A DNA stretch of 19,290 nt from CAYMRB01 sp964392615 (lineage in GTDB: Bacteria > Planctomycetota > UBA8108), in assembly GCA_964392615.1 (NCBI GenBank), contig CAYMRB010000165.1:1-19290 (forward strand). The letters run 5' to 3'. The notes under the pieces are model-generated. The model did no database searches. It worked only from the letters and a program-made list of their open reading frames with translations, and had not been told where the DNA came from. The position numbers and the translations under genes are program-made. Of the stretch, positions 1 to 6,274 are shown piece after piece. Within the stretch, counting starts at the first letter, position 1, and each line of letters opens with the position of its first letter.

Positions 1-1
1 C

Positions 2-766
2 GAGAGCTTGATGCCGCTGCCGATGGCTCTGGCGCGCGCGATCTGCGACGAGCTCGCCGCCGTGCGCGAGTCCGGTCTGCTCCACTTCCTGCGCCCCGAC
101 GGCAAGTCGCAGGTCACCGTCGAGTACGAAGGCGACAAGCCGGTCCGCGTCGACGCGGTCGTCATCTCGACCCAGCACACGCCGGAAGTCGACCACGCGA
201 CGATCGTGTCCGAGCTCACCGAGAAGGTCATCCGCAAGGTCATCCCGGGTGAGCTTCTCGACGACGAGACGAAGCTCTACATCAACCCGACGGGCCGTTT
301 CGTCATCGGCGGGCCGCACGGCGATACCGGTCTGACGGGCCGCAAGATCATCGTCGACACGTACGGTGGCCGCGGCCGTCACGGCGGTGGCGCGTTCTCC
401 GGCAAGGACCCGAGCAAGGTCGACCGCAGCGCCGCCTACATGGGCCGCTATATCGCGAAGAACGTCGTCGCTGGCGGTCTGGCGGATCGCTGCGAGGTGC
501 AGCTCTCGTACGCGATCGGCGTCGCCGACCCGGTCTCCGTGCGCGTCGAGACCGAGGGGACGGCGAAGGTCCCCGAGGCGACGATCGAGAAGCTCATCCG
601 CAAGCACTTCGCGCTCAAGCCGAAGAACATCATCGAGACGCTCAACCTGCGTCGGCCGATCTACAAAGACACGGCCCGCCACGGGCACATGGGCCGCAGT
701 CATCCCGACATCACGTGGGAGAAGACGGACAAGGCCGCGGCGTTGCGAGCGGACGCCGGACTCTGA
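2..766 (+). CDS. metK: S-adenosylmethionine synthetase, C-terminal part (5' end outside window)
   Basis: This cytoplasmic enzyme makes S-adenosylmethionine from methionine and ATP, releasing phosphate and pyrophosphate. The reading frame is open from base 2 and its first residues, ESLMPLP, fit the internal 'E-x-LMP' segment of MetK, so the true start lies upstream; about 254 residues are visible of a family usual length near 390. The family signatures are intact: GGPHGDTGLTGRK, then DTYGG, the glycine-rich P-loop-like GGGAFSGKD, then KVDRSAAY, and the C-terminal YAIGVADPVSV. The end (RHGHMGR...FPWE-like WEK) is also normal, so the gene looks functional. It is followed by a 142-bp structured spacer and by an arsR-acr3 pair on the same strand. 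SAM is the methyl donor in biological arsenic methylation, but no arsM is visible, so the adjacency need not be functional. Confidence 0.97.
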   Translation, partial: ESLMPLPMALARAICDELAAVRESGLLHFLRPDGKSQVTVEYEGDKPVRVDAVVISTQHTPEVDHATIVSELTEKVIRKVIPGELLDDETKLYINPTGRFVIGGPHGDTGLTGRKIIVDTYGGRGRHGGGAFSGKDPSKVDRSAAYMGRYIAKNVVAGGLADRCEVQLSYAIGVADPVSVRVETEGTAKVPEATIEKLIRKHFALKPKNIIETLNLRRPIYKDTARHGHMGRSHPDITWEKTDKAAALRADAGL

Positions 767-773
767 CGGGGTT

Positions 774-807
774 TTCCGCTTTTCGGAGAAGACGCCGAAA
801 GGCGGAA
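774..807 (+). terminator. 13-bp hairpin just after metK, possible transcription end
   Basis: Bases 774-786 (TTCCGCTTTTCGG) pair with 795-807 (CCGAAAGGCGGAA) with one G-U pair and an 8-base loop. It begins 7 bases after the metK stop, where an intrinsic terminator would lie. There is no T-run behind the stem on the plus strand, so it is not a textbook Rho-independent terminator. It could instead stabilise the 3' end of the metK mRNA or be part of a longer structured leader of arsR. Confidence 0.4.
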
Positions 808-827
808 GGCACGTCCATCGGGGAAGC

Positions 828-857
828 CGGGCATCGGACCTACGGGTCGGATGCCCG
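828..857 (+). promoter_or_regulatory. Stable hairpin with cUACGg tetraloop upstream of arsR
   Basis: CGGGCATC (828-835) pairs with GATGCCCG (850-857), then after an opposed G-G, GACC (837-840) pairs with GGTC (845-848), closing on a TACG loop. C(UACG)G belongs to the exceptionally stable UNCG tetraloop class. The 3' arm GCCCG (853-857) can alternatively pair with CGGGC (867-871), so two exclusive folds are possible. This may be a terminator or attenuator element of the metK-arsR spacer; I do not recognise it as a known riboswitch. Confidence 0.4.
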
Positions 858-895
858 CGTGGGAATCCGGGCTCCGCGGCGGCAGCGTCACCGTC

Positions 896-926
896 TTGAC
901 GTCGCCACATGTGTATGCATGATGGC
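896..926 (+). promoter_or_regulatory. Candidate arsR promoter and operator dyad
   Basis: TTGACG (896-901) is a good -35 match and CATGAT/ATGATG (918-924) lies 16-17 bases downstream as a weaker -10. Overlapping it is an imperfect dyad, GCCACATG (904-911) and CATG-A-TGGC (918-926), with a 6-base centre and one unpaired A. ArsR repressors usually bind such dyads over their own promoter. If this promoter is used, the ATG at 909 would lie inside it and translation would begin at ATG 933, nearly leaderless. Inference from pattern only. Confidence 0.35.
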
Positions 927-1307
927 GCAACCATGCAAAGAAGCTCGACGCCGAAACAGGCGCTTCGTCGCCGCGCCGCGGTCGACAAGCGGCTCGATCC
1001 GGACTTCTTCAAGGCGCTTGGTGATCCGACGCGCGTGACCCTGCTGGCGTGTCTCGCCAAGTGCCGTCGCCCCTGCTCGGTCTCCGAGCTCGCGGAGTGT
1101 TGCGCGGTCGACTACTCGGTCGTCTCGCGCCACCTCGCGCAGCTGGCCAAGGCCGGCGTGCTCGAAGCGCACAAGCACGGTCGAACCGTTCTCTACCGCG
1201 TCCGTTTCACGGACGTCGCGGGTCGACTGCGGGCCCTGGCGGACGCGATCGAGGCGTGTGACGACGGGTCTGGCGTCGGCGATGGATGCTGCGACGAAAC
1301 AAGTTGA
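909..1307 (+). CDS. arsR: ArsR/SmtB-family metalloregulatory repressor
   Basis: Small winged-helix DNA-binding repressor, 132 residues from the ATG at 909; ATG 933 (Met9) is an alternative start, and neither has a clear Shine-Dalgarno. The core FKALGDPTRVTLLACL (residues 34-49), the recognition helix SVVSRHLAQLAKAGVL (70-85) and the beta-wing HKHGRTVLYRV (88-98) are classic ArsR. It is cysteine-rich: Cys48, 52, 56, 64, 65, 117, 127 and 128. The CxCxxC site of plasmid R773 ArsR in the recognition helix is not in register; instead there is a Cys64-Cys65 pair and a C-terminal Cys117...Cys127-Cys128 set reminiscent of Acidithiobacillus-type ArsR. The adjacent acr3 makes As(III) the likely inducer, with autorepression of the arsR-acr3 unit as the expected role. 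Another thiophilic metal cannot be excluded. Confidence 0.9.
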   Translation: MCMHDGATMQRSSTPKQALRRRAAVDKRLDPDFFKALGDPTRVTLLACLAKCRRPCSVSELAECCAVDYSVVSRHLAQLAKAGVLEAHKHGRTVLYRVRFTDVAGRLRALADAIEACDDGSGVGDGCCDETS

Positions 1308-1333
1308 ATCGAAGATCCCCACGGAGCTGAATC

Positions 1334-2488
1334 ATGACTTCAAACGGCGAGCGCGCAGCGGATGGGTTTGCCGCCGATGCCGCACCTTTCCAAGCCAATC
1401 GGCGACCCGGACGGTTGGCCTTCCTCGATCGCTTTCTGACCGTTTGGATCTTCCTCGCTATGGCCGTCGGCGTCCTGATCGGACGCTTCGTGCCGGGCAT
1501 CGCCTCAGTGCTCGACTCGGTCTCGGTGGGCACGACGAACATCCCGATCGCGATCGGGCTGATTCTGATGATGTATCCGCCGCTTGCGAAGGTGCGCTAC
1601 GAGAAGCTCCCGGAGGTCTTCCGAGACTGGAAAGTCCTGCTCCTGTCGCTCGTCCAGAACTGGGTCGTCGGTCCGGTCCTGATGTTCGCCCTGGCGGTGC
1701 TCTTCCTGCCTGACAAGCCTGACTACATGATCGGCCTCATCATCGTGGGCCTCGCGCGCTGCATCGCGATGGTGCTCGTCTGGAACGATCTCGCACGAGG
1801 TAGCAGCGACTATGCTGCCGGGCTCGTCGCCTTCAACAGCATCTTTCAGGTGCTGTTCTTCGGCGTGTACGCGTGGATCTTCGTCACCTGGCTGCCGCCG
1901 CTACTCGGACTCGAAGGCGCCGTCGTCGAGGTGAGCATCGGCGACATCTTCCAGAGCGTGATGATCTACCTGGGAATCCCGTTCTTCGGTGGCATGATCA
2001 CGCGTCTCGTGTTGCGACCGCTGAAGGGCGAGGAGTGGTACAGCGGCAAGTTCATCCCGAAGATCGCACCGATGACACTGGTCGCGCTCCTGTTCACGAT
2101 CCTGGTCATGTTCAGTCTCAAGGGCGACCGCATCGTCGCGTTGCCGCTCGACATATTCCGGATCGCGATTCCGTTGACGCTCTACTTCGTCTTCATGTTC
2201 TTCGTCAGCTTCTTGATGGCGAAGCGCGTCGGGGCGGACTATCCGCGTGCGGCGACTCTCGCGTTCACCGCGTCTGGAAACAATTTCGAGCTCGCGATCG
2301 CAGTGGCGATCTCGGTCTTCGGCATCGGCTCGGGTATCGCGTTCGCCACCGTCGTCGGTCCGCTCGTCGAGGTGCCCGTCCTGATCGCGCTCGTCGGCGT
2401 CTCGCTGCGGCTCGGCCGGCGTCTGTACGGTCGCGGCGGGAAGGGCTCCGCCGGGCCGACGCAGCTTCCAGGCGGAATGGAAGGTTGA
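1334..2488 (+). CDS. acr3: ACR3-family arsenite efflux permease
   Basis: Inner-membrane carrier that extrudes arsenite, driven by the proton-motive force; 384 residues, slightly longer than usual because of a hydrophilic N-terminus of about 28 residues. About ten hydrophobic segments are visible, the first at about 34-56. Family hallmarks are NWVVGPVLMF (109-119), GLARCIAMVLVWNDLA (139-154) with the essential transmembrane cysteine Cys143, and ASGNNFELAIAVA (313-325) with the conserved acidic Glu319. GGAG (1323-1326) sits 7 bases before the ATG and supports this start. It lies 26 bases after arsR on the same strand, so the two are almost certainly cotranscribed and derepressed together by arsenite. 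No arsC, arsD, arsA or arsM follows; a second arsenic locus or a shared reductase elsewhere is likely. Confidence 0.95.
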   Translation: MTSNGERAADGFAADAAPFQANRRPGRLAFLDRFLTVWIFLAMAVGVLIGRFVPGIASVLDSVSVGTTNIPIAIGLILMMYPPLAKVRYEKLPEVFRDWKVLLLSLVQNWVVGPVLMFALAVLFLPDKPDYMIGLIIVGLARCIAMVLVWNDLARGSSDYAAGLVAFNSIFQVLFFGVYAWIFVTWLPPLLGLEGAVVEVSIGDIFQSVMIYLGIPFFGGMITRLVLRPLKGEEWYSGKFIPKIAPMTLVALLFTILVMFSLKGDRIVALPLDIFRIAIPLTLYFVFMFFVSFLMAKRVGADYPRAATLAFTASGNNFELAIAVAISVFGIGSGIAFATVVGPLVEVPVLIALVGVSLRLGRRLYGRGGKGSAGPTQLPGGMEG

Positions 2489-2615
2489 TGGCAGCCTCTG
2501 CGCACAAAGGCTGCTGCGGCACGAGGTTCCCCGTGCGACGGCATCGCCGTGCGGTGGGAAGCGTGCACACGGGTGTGCCCACGGCTCGTTCCGACTCGAT
2601 CGGCGACGGACGAGG

Positions 2616-4253
2616 TCAGTCCGTATCGACGTGGCCGCAAGCGGGGTCGCGCTCACCGTCCCGAGGTTCCTCGACACAGCCCCGTGTCGAGGGGAAGCAG
2701 CCCTCGATCGATGATGGAACCGGTGGCAGGAGGACAGCCTGGTCCCATCCGATCGGCGCCGCCGGCTGCTGATCCTGCCGGAGGGCTCGGGGCACCGGCA
2801 GGGTCAAGCTCGGATCGACGATCTCCGGGTAGACGGCTCGGATCCGTGCCCGGTCGTTCGCGGACAACCTGACTATATCACGATTGCGGTCCCCTGCTCG
2901 AGCCATGATGTCGACGTTCGACACGGTATGGCCAAGTCCCAGCACATGTCCGAGTTCGTGCATGAACGTCGTGGTGAAATTGCGCGCGATCGCTTCGGGG
3001 TCGAGGGTCCAGGCAAAGTTCCAATTGTTCATGAAGATGCCCGAGAGAAAGACGAGATTTGTGCCGACGAGAGTCGCGCTATCCGTGAGCCCCAACCAAC
3101 CCTCGCTGAAAGACCAGGGGCTCACGAAGAACACGTTCAACTTGCGATTGCAGAGATGCCTTTCCAAGGGATGCCAGGAGCTGGGACACCCAGCAGAATT
3201 CTCCAGGAACAGGTCGGTGTCCCGAAAGTTCGCTGGGATATCCTCGATGACGATGTTGAAGATCTTCCCGCTCGGACATTCCTCTCCGAGAACCGGGCAG
3301 AGTGCATCTTCCCATTCCTGCACGGCCATCTCGATTCCAGGCCCGAACTCGTCGTACATCGTTTGCGGGATGACGACGTCCAACGGGTACGCGAAGTACC
3401 GGAGTCCGCGCCGACTCAGCGTCGGGTGAGGCAGCCGCAGATAGGATTCCAGAGTCAACTCCATGATCACGGTGCTGCCCAGCTCGTCTGAGGCACGAAA
3501 CGAAATCATGTCCTCGGCGGGAGCCCAGACCGGATCCGGAGTCAGGCGGAGAATACCGTCTTCGATGCGGTAAGACCCGAACTCCGGCTCTTCGGTCACC
3601 TCGTAGGTCAGTTCCTCGAGAGGCGTGTCCGGGTCGGTGACGAACGACTTCAAGTCGATGTCATTGACGACGAATACGACGATCTTCGCCGACTCGGTCG
3701 GCGGATTCGCCTCCGGCGGGCCCGGCTCGACGAGCTCGACGACGGAGCTCGCGGTCGCTGACGCGCCTTCGTCATCCGTAACCGTCAGGATGATCTCGTA
3801 GCTGCCGTACTCTTCGTACGCATGCTCGACTTCGGGACCATGCAGCACCGTGCCGTCGCCCAAGTCGTACTCGTAGGAACGGATCGTGCCGTCGGAGTCC
3901 TCGCTTCCCAGCGAGTCGCAGCGAACCGTTCGATCGGTCGCGGTCTTCGTCACGTGGAGGACGGCAAGAGGAGGTCGATTCGACGCGATCGGGGCCGGCC
4001 CGCCGAGGAAGAGGAAGCCGAGCAGATAGACCGGATCCGAGATGTCCAGAATCTCGTCTCCGTTGACGTTCGCGTTCTCCCGCGACGGGATCGTCGCCCC
4101 GAGAAACAGGTAGGACAGCGCGCCCACCGGGTCCGAGATGTCGACTGCGCCGTCCATATTGCTGTCACCCGGCCGATCGGCAAGCAGACCGGACGACGCG
4201 AGGAAGAGAGATCCCACGAGGGCTACGTTCAACGTCCACTTTGTCTCGATCAT
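2616..4253 (-). CDS. Secreted metzincin-type metalloprotease with N-terminal dockerin-like repeats and PKD domain
   Basis: 545-residue exported protein. A signal peptide covers residues 1-25 (hydrophobic VALVGSLFLASSGLL, then ADRP). Residues 29-85 hold two dockerin/EF-hand-like repeats, GDSNMDGAVDISDPVGALSY and the second ending ISDPVYLLGFLFLGG. A PKD-like domain follows (about 94-175; YEYDLGDGT, then HAYEEYGSYEIILTV). Residues 186-270 look like a cadherin- or Ig-like fold. The catalytic domain (about 275-478) has the zinc motif HELGHVLGLGH (432-442; ligands His432, His436, His442 and base Glu433) and a Met-turn DIMAR (448-452), as in matrixins. The target is unknown; a surface or extracellular protease role is inferred. 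The last ~65 residues are low complexity. The dockerin pair at the N-terminus instead of the C-terminus is unusual. No strong Shine-Dalgarno precedes the ATG; the signal peptide supports the start. Confidence 0.88.
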   Translation of the reverse strand: MIETKWTLNVALVGSLFLASSGLLADRPGDSNMDGAVDISDPVGALSYLFLGATIPSRENANVNGDEILDISDPVYLLGFLFLGGPAPIASNRPPLAVLHVTKTATDRTVRCDSLGSEDSDGTIRSYEYDLGDGTVLHGPEVEHAYEEYGSYEIILTVTDDEGASATASSVVELVEPGPPEANPPTESAKIVVFVVNDIDLKSFVTDPDTPLEELTYEVTEEPEFGSYRIEDGILRLTPDPVWAPAEDMISFRASDELGSTVIMELTLESYLRLPHPTLSRRGLRYFAYPLDVVIPQTMYDEFGPGIEMAVQEWEDALCPVLGEECPSGKIFNIVIEDIPANFRDTDLFLENSAGCPSSWHPLERHLCNRKLNVFFVSPWSFSEGWLGLTDSATLVGTNLVFLSGIFMNNWNFAWTLDPEAIARNFTTTFMHELGHVLGLGHTVSNVDIMARAGDRNRDIVRLSANDRARIRAVYPEIVDPSLTLPVPRALRQDQQPAAPIGWDQAVLLPPVPSSIEGCFPSTRGCVEEPRDGERDPACGHVDTD

Positions 4254-4658
4254 TGTCTCGATTCCCCGGTCTCTGAAACCTGTTCGTTCGTGCGGGCTCG
4301 AGCCGAGTTCAGCGCTCCCTCGGGCAACGCCTTCCTCCGTTGACGCACGGTCCTGCCGTGGCCGCTTCGAGCTCGTGTGTCAGCGATCACCCCCGCCGCA
4401 GCACACGACGAGACAGAGCACTCTATCGCTACAGACACGGTCCCGCGCGAAACCGACCGGGACGTTTTCAAGAAAAACCGAAGCCTCCGGCTCGTAGCCG
4501 AGGTTCCCGTCGCAAGCGGTTGTCCCGGGACGGGGAGGCCCCTGTCATGGCGCCGGCTGCCCGGACGTGTGCGACTTCTGACGCTCGCTCGCGAGGACGA
4601 CTACAGGAGGGTCACGACCGTGGACAGGTCGACGTTGACGAACGAAGGAGACAGCCCG
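4254..4658. other. 405-bp divergent intergenic region
   Basis: Lies between the start of the metalloprotease (minus) and the small CxxCH peptide gene (plus), so it should carry both promoters. Short open frames on both strands (for example minus 4250-4471) have no recognisable domain and are not called. A minus-strand terminator-like hairpin lies at 4473-4503. I see no convincing -35/-10 pair. Confidence 0.5.
4473..4503 (-). terminator. Terminator-like hairpin with T-run on the minus strand
   Basis: Read on the minus strand, CCTCGGCT (4503-4496), a 3-base loop and AGCCGGAGG (4492-4484, one bulged C) form a stem, followed after CTTCGG by TTTTT (4477-4473). It would end minus-strand transcripts arriving from the cysteine synthase, whose stop is about 370 bases away, before they reach the metalloprotease gene. 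If used, the cysteine synthase transcript runs antisense through the small CxxCH gene. The 6-base gap between stem and T-run weakens the call. Confidence 0.35.
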
Positions 4659-4865
4659 ATGCACAGGCCTGCGCGCCGCTGCCTGACGATCGCTGTCGCG
4701 ATTCTCGTAGCGACAAGCACGGCGTCGGCGCAGATCCGATGTGATGGCCTGGGCGATGTCGTGGACAGCGATGACTTCTCGTTGAGAGCCACGAGCGCGG
4801 AGTGCAGCGGATGCCACTCGGCCGACTCCAACGCGTTCGAGTCTCCTGAGCCCGCGGCTTCCTGA
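4659..4865 (+). CDS. Small exported peptide with one CxxCH heme-binding motif
   Basis: 68-residue peptide. A GAAGGAG Shine-Dalgarno (4644-4650) lies 8 bases before the ATG at 4659, one of the best ribosome sites in the window, so this start is preferred to the in-frame ATG at 4377. Residues 1-24 are a clear signal peptide (RPARR, then LTIAVAILVATSTASA, cleavage before QIR). The mature part is about 44 residues with ECSGCH (Cys49, Cys52, His53), the covalent heme c attachment motif, near the C-terminus, and then a short tail. No distal methionine ligand or cytochrome fold remains, so it is either a very small c-type heme peptide or the 5' remnant of a larger multiheme or cytochrome gene whose rest was lost. 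It ends 3 bases from the stop of the convergent cysteine synthase. No homologue recognised. Confidence 0.6.
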   Translation: MHRPARRCLTIAVAILVATSTASAQIRCDGLGDVVDSDDFSLRATSAECSGCHSADSNAFESPEPAAS

Positions 4866-4868
4866 AGA

Positions 4869-5825
4869 TCACCAGACGCTCAGGTAGCGTTCTCCACGGT
4901 CGGGCAGAATGGTGACGATATTGGCGTCGGGCCCGAAGTCCTTCGCCACTTGCATGGCGGCGACGATGTTGGCACCTGAACTGATGCCGACGAACGTCCC
5001 TTCCTCCCGGACCAGGCGCTTGGCCATGGCGATCGCGTCGACCGTTCGCACCGCGACCACCTGGTCGATCTCCTCCACGTTGACGAGGTCGGGAATGAAA
5101 CCGTCGGCGAGGCCCTGTATACCGTGGCACCCGCGCGGCCGTCCTGACAGAACGGCCGACTCGTCCGGCTCGACCGCGATGATTTTCGACCCGAGGCCAG
5201 CCTTCCGGAGGGCACGGCCGACTCCCATCAGGGTGCCGCCAGTTCCGACGCCCATGACGAAGGCGTCCACCTTGCCCATGGTCTGATCGATGATCTCCTT
5301 GCCCGTGTATTGTTCGTGGGCGTTTGCGTTGTCGGGGTTGGAAAACTGCATGGGCAGGAAGAGATGTGGATCGGTACGGGCCAGCTCGACGGTCTTTTTT
5401 ACCGCGTCCTGAATGTGGAGCAGGTCGTCGATGAGCTCGAGCTGGGCCCCGTAGGACTGAATCATCTTGCGCCGTTCCTCCGTGACGGACCGCGGCAGCA
5501 CGATGACGACACGATAGCCCTTCTCGACGCCGACCATGGCGACGGCGATACCCGTGTTGCCGCTGGTTACCTCGAGAATGGTGGCGCCCGGCTTGAGGTC
5601 GCCGCGCTTTTCCGCCTCCTCGATGATGTTCTTGGCGATGCGATCCTTGATGCTGCCACCCGGATTCGTGAATTCTGCCTTGGCCTGGATCGTGCACCCC
5701 GCTTCGTTGGAGATGGACGGCAATTCCAGCAACGGGGTCATGCCGATGTTCTCCATCAAGCGAGAGGATTTTGTACATGCGGGCGCTTCGGTGGAGGTCA
5801 GGTCAGGGTCGCGGCTGGTGGTCAT
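4869..5825 (-). CDS. cysK: Cysteine synthase (O-acetylserine sulfhydrylase, PLP enzyme)
   Basis: 318-residue fold-type II PLP enzyme that makes cysteine from O-acetylserine and sulfide in the cytoplasm. Seen motifs are NPGGSIKDRIA with the PLP-binding Lys60, the substrate loop TSGNTGIA (87-94), the phosphate-binding GTGGTLMGVGR (194-204), HGIQGLADGFIP (234-245), GISSGAN (280-286) and the C-terminal PDRGERYLS (308-316). There is no CBS domain, so cystathionine beta-synthase with regulatory domains is excluded, though the close paralogues CysM and a plain Cbs-type enzyme are not strictly separable by eye. The start at 5825 has GAGG about 7 bases upstream; the first ~22 residues are longer than in the typical enzyme. 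The gene stands alone, upstream of a 449-bp gap, and converges with the small CxxCH gene. Confidence 0.93.
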   Translation of the reverse strand: MTTSRDPDLTSTEAPACTKSSRLMENIGMTPLLELPSISNEAGCTIQAKAEFTNPGGSIKDRIAKNIIEEAEKRGDLKPGATILEVTSGNTGIAVAMVGVEKGYRVVIVLPRSVTEERRKMIQSYGAQLELIDDLLHIQDAVKKTVELARTDPHLFLPMQFSNPDNANAHEQYTGKEIIDQTMGKVDAFVMGVGTGGTLMGVGRALRKAGLGSKIIAVEPDESAVLSGRPRGCHGIQGLADGFIPDLVNVEEIDQVVAVRTVDAIAMAKRLVREEGTFVGISSGANIVAAMQVAKDFGPDANIVTILPDRGERYLSVW

Positions 5826-6274
5826 TTAATCCTCGGTTGGCATTGAATATATAGTGCACATGGGGCGAGACGCTGGAGAGGAGCGACAGGTGAGAGTCTC
5901 GCTCATCGAGGGCCGAGGCTGTCGTCGCAACGGAGTCTGGACGACGCGGAATCTAATGCGCAGCAGGTGAGTCGTGAATCGTCCGGCGTGACACTTGGTC
6001 CCGCCAAGTCGGTTTCAAACGTCGGCGGCATGATACTGTCGACGAGGAGCGACGATCAAGGACGACGTCGTTCTCGACGTCCGGATCTGCGACTCGTATC
6101 GGAGCACCACATGCGGGACCACGACAACGGCAAGTCCGATGAAGGGCGCCACGCTGCTGGCGACGCTGCACCGCCTGGAAGCGGCGACGTCATTCAGCCG
6201 ACCGGCGTAAGCGTGCTGACCTCGACCTCGACTCACGACGCCCGGTAGCTGGCGCCTGCGTTTCCGGTCGGGAT
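5826..6274. other. 449-bp intergenic region without a recognisable gene
   Basis: Separates the chemoreceptor stop from the cysK start, both on the minus strand. Three short frames (plus 5967-6248, minus 5953-6171 and 6015-6278) lack Shine-Dalgarno sites or recognisable domains; the minus 6015 frame contains a short hydrophobic run (FIGLAVVVV) but nothing assignable. A small perfect hairpin ACTTGG-TCCCG-CCAAGT lies at 5993-6009. Its function is unknown. Confidence 0.5.
5846..5851 (-). promoter_or_regulatory. Candidate -10 box for cysK
   Basis: On the minus strand TATATT sits in a short AT-rich patch (5841-5854), about 20 bases before the cysK start codon, a marked contrast with the GC-rich surroundings. 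No -35 hexamer with TTG is present at 16-18 bases upstream, so the promoter would be activator-dependent or of another sigma class. Pattern-based inference. Confidence 0.35.

Noticed and set aside
767..908. SAM or SAH riboswitch next to metK
   Set aside because: It lies downstream of metK rather than in its leader, and I cannot match the conserved core of any known SAM or SAH riboswitch class.
4612..5778. 388-codon minus-strand frame overlapping cysK in another frame
   Set aside because: The cysK frame carries the PLP lysine and all family loops; the overlapping frame is arginine- and glycine-rich without domains.
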